DNA from: a bacterium
GTDB taxonomy: Bacteria; Patescibacteriota; Saccharimonadia; Saccharimonadales; UBA4665
NCBI GenBank assembly: GCA_021846795.1
Contig: JAJZWG010000004.1
Span: 1-22,324, forward strand
Reading direction: 5' to 3'
DNA: 22,324 nucleotides
In this document: positions 21,472 through 22,324 of the stretch, in pieces
Layout: each line of letters opens with the position of its first letter
How positions within the stretch are numbered: the stretch's first letter is position 1
Made by a program: the position numbers and the translations under genes
The notes under the pieces: generated by a model
Database searches by the model: none
What the model was told of the DNA's origin: nothing
What the model saw: only the letters and a program-made list of their open reading frames with translations

Positions 21472-22080
21472 ATGGAAAAAAATAATAAATTGGAATCTAA
21501 AAGCAAACCTGAAACTGTTAATAAAAATAAACTTCAAGGCTCAAGGTTAATGAAACAGTTAGGTAAGGTAGTTTTAGCTGGTGCAATTGTATCAGGTGGA
21601 GTCATCGCATCTGGCTGTAATTTTCTTGGTAGGTTACAAGAATCAATTACAGCTAGCTCATCAGCCAATCTCAATCCGTGTACTATCGGAATTATTGAAG
21701 GACCCTACAAAGGTCTAGATCAATCAATAAATCCCGAAAAGATATCAACTTCACAATTAAAAAGTTACGTTGAATCAACCAACCAAGCCATCCAAATAAT
21801 TAATGAAAAAACTAAAAAGAATGGTGATACTATTAATTTCCAAAATCTTAGCTTCAATCTTAAAGATCAAATTTCTGACGGTAATCTAAACATTGATTAT
21901 CTACTTGGACATACAGGGTATTATTTTAAGGATAAAATCAACCAAAAAAATAAAACTGCCAATCCGGTTGGGCTGGGAACTTTAGCTTGTATTAGTGGCG
22001 ACGGTACTATATATAAAACTTTTGCTGGGGAAATATTGATTCCTTCAAACAAAAAATTAGCATCTAATTTACCACAATAA
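21472..22080 (+). CDS. Putative lipoprotein, unknown function
   Basis: The ATG at 21472 fits GGAG at 21462-21465; an in-frame TTG at 21460 is less likely because it overlaps that SD. The 202-residue product has a polar basic N-terminus (1-32) and a hydrophobic stretch (33-47). The lipobox-like sequence IASGC follows, with Cys49 as the likely lipidated residue. The unusually long n-region and imperfect lipobox keep this tentative. The exported part contains NPCTIGIIEGPYKGLDQ, an alpha/Asn-rich middle and a second Cys pair candidate in GTLACISGDG. No family was recognised. TATAAT at 21442-21447 may drive it. Confidence 0.65.
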   Translation: MEKNNKLESKSKPETVNKNKLQGSRLMKQLGKVVLAGAIVSGGVIASGCNFLGRLQESITASSSANLNPCTIGIIEGPYKGLDQSINPEKISTSQLKSYVESTNQAIQIINEKTKKNGDTINFQNLSFNLKDQISDGNLNIDYLLGHTGYYFKDKINQKNKTANPVGLGTLACISGDGTIYKTFAGEILIPSNKKLASNLPQ

Positions 22081-22098
22081 ATCAACACTTAACTATTA

Positions 22099-22124
22099 AA
22101 AGACTTAAATTTAATTAGGTCTTT
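22099..22124. terminator. Terminator-like hairpin after the lipoprotein gene
   Basis: AAAGAC (22099-22104) pairs with GTCTTT (22119-22124), leaving a 14-nt loop; the flanks are A-rich on the left and T-rich on the right. It lies 19 nt after the stop of the lipoprotein gene and could also serve a converging minus-strand gene. Confidence 0.45.
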
Positions 22125-22206
22125 CTTAGATAAAAATTAATTTCTATTAAATTTTATCTATTTCAGTTTAAAACGTTATTTTTTAACTATAATTATGATT
22201 AAAATA

Positions 22207-22323
22207 TTAGTGATTTTCAATCAACATCAAATATAAAGTAACATATACAAACACAATACTAATATTCAATATTAGCCGTTGCCAAAATTTATGTCTAAAG
22301 AAAATTAGATCAACTGTTATTAT
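22207..22323 (-). CDS. Possible 3' end of a minus-strand membrane protein
   Basis: Reading inward from the right edge on the minus strand, one frame is open for 38 codons to TAA at 22209-22207. It encodes DLIFFRHKFWQRLILNISIV followed by a hydrophobic run and a short polar end, like the last helix of a membrane protein. The converging orientation and the hairpin between the genes fit. It is too short to identify, and a chance ORF is possible in AT-rich DNA. No other feature was seen in 22125-22206. Confidence 0.35.
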   Translation of the reverse strand: MITVDLIFFRHKFWQRLILNISIVFVYVTLYLMLIENH

Positions 22324-22324
22324 A

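Noticed and set aside
1..22324. CRISPR array or Cas genes
   Set aside because: No regularly spaced repeats and no Cas-like proteins were seen.
1..22324. Alternative genetic code (UGA=Gly or UAG reassigned)
   Set aside because: TGA and TAG both end core genes at sensible positions (dnaX and a GT4 with TGA at ATGA junctions, rplL and dcd with TAG), and core frames contain neither codon internally.

Overview
The window is one contig from an AT-rich bacterium with very compact gene packing. The best fit is the Candidate Phyla Radiation (Patescibacteria), most likely Candidatus Saccharibacteria (TM7). This is inferred from gene order, from the reduced or diverged forms of several housekeeping proteins, and from a CPR-type conserved protein beside rplL; it is not proven by a marker gene. 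The code is standard: TGA ends dnaX and one glycosyltransferase at ATGA junctions, which argues against the UGA=Gly code of SR1/Gracilibacteria, and TAG ends dcd and rplL.

Positions 1-6205 carry a translation and nucleotide cluster: secE (3' part), nusG, rplK, rplA, dcd, a large fused protein, rplJ and rplL. The fused protein joins a degenerate thymidylate-kinase-like domain to a degenerate tandem ThyX-like module. Two autogenous ribosomal-protein RNA controls are visible: an L1-site mimic just before rplA and an L10 leader before rplJ.

Positions 6243-14058 hold a CPR-conserved protein, then a tight replication and repair run (dnaX, dnaB, a membrane protein, ybaB, recR, a DHH phosphoesterase, cysS). 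DnaX lacks its zinc module and RecR has lost most of its zinc ligands. A convergent minus-strand operon follows (18317 down to 14053): alpha/beta hydrolase, two GT4 glycosyltransferases and an AI-2E-type membrane protein. This looks like an envelope or glycolipid locus.

Positions 18370-21022 are accessory. A tRNA-Gln gene is followed by a VapBC module, an amber-interrupted ORF, a gene-poor stretch with several dyad symmetries, a small Cys-rich protein and a Phd/RelE module. A degenerate second copy of the tRNA 3' end follows at 20603-20631, then another amber-interrupted ORF and a transposase remnant. The layout suggests a decaying tRNA-anchored genomic island carrying two toxin-antitoxin systems. 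The last part holds a SHOCT membrane protein, a putative lipoprotein and probably the end of a minus-strand membrane protein.

A repeated theme is promoters whose -10 box lies only 6-14 nt before the start codon with no Shine-Dalgarno. This predicts leaderless mRNAs, in contrast with the SD-led ribosomal genes.
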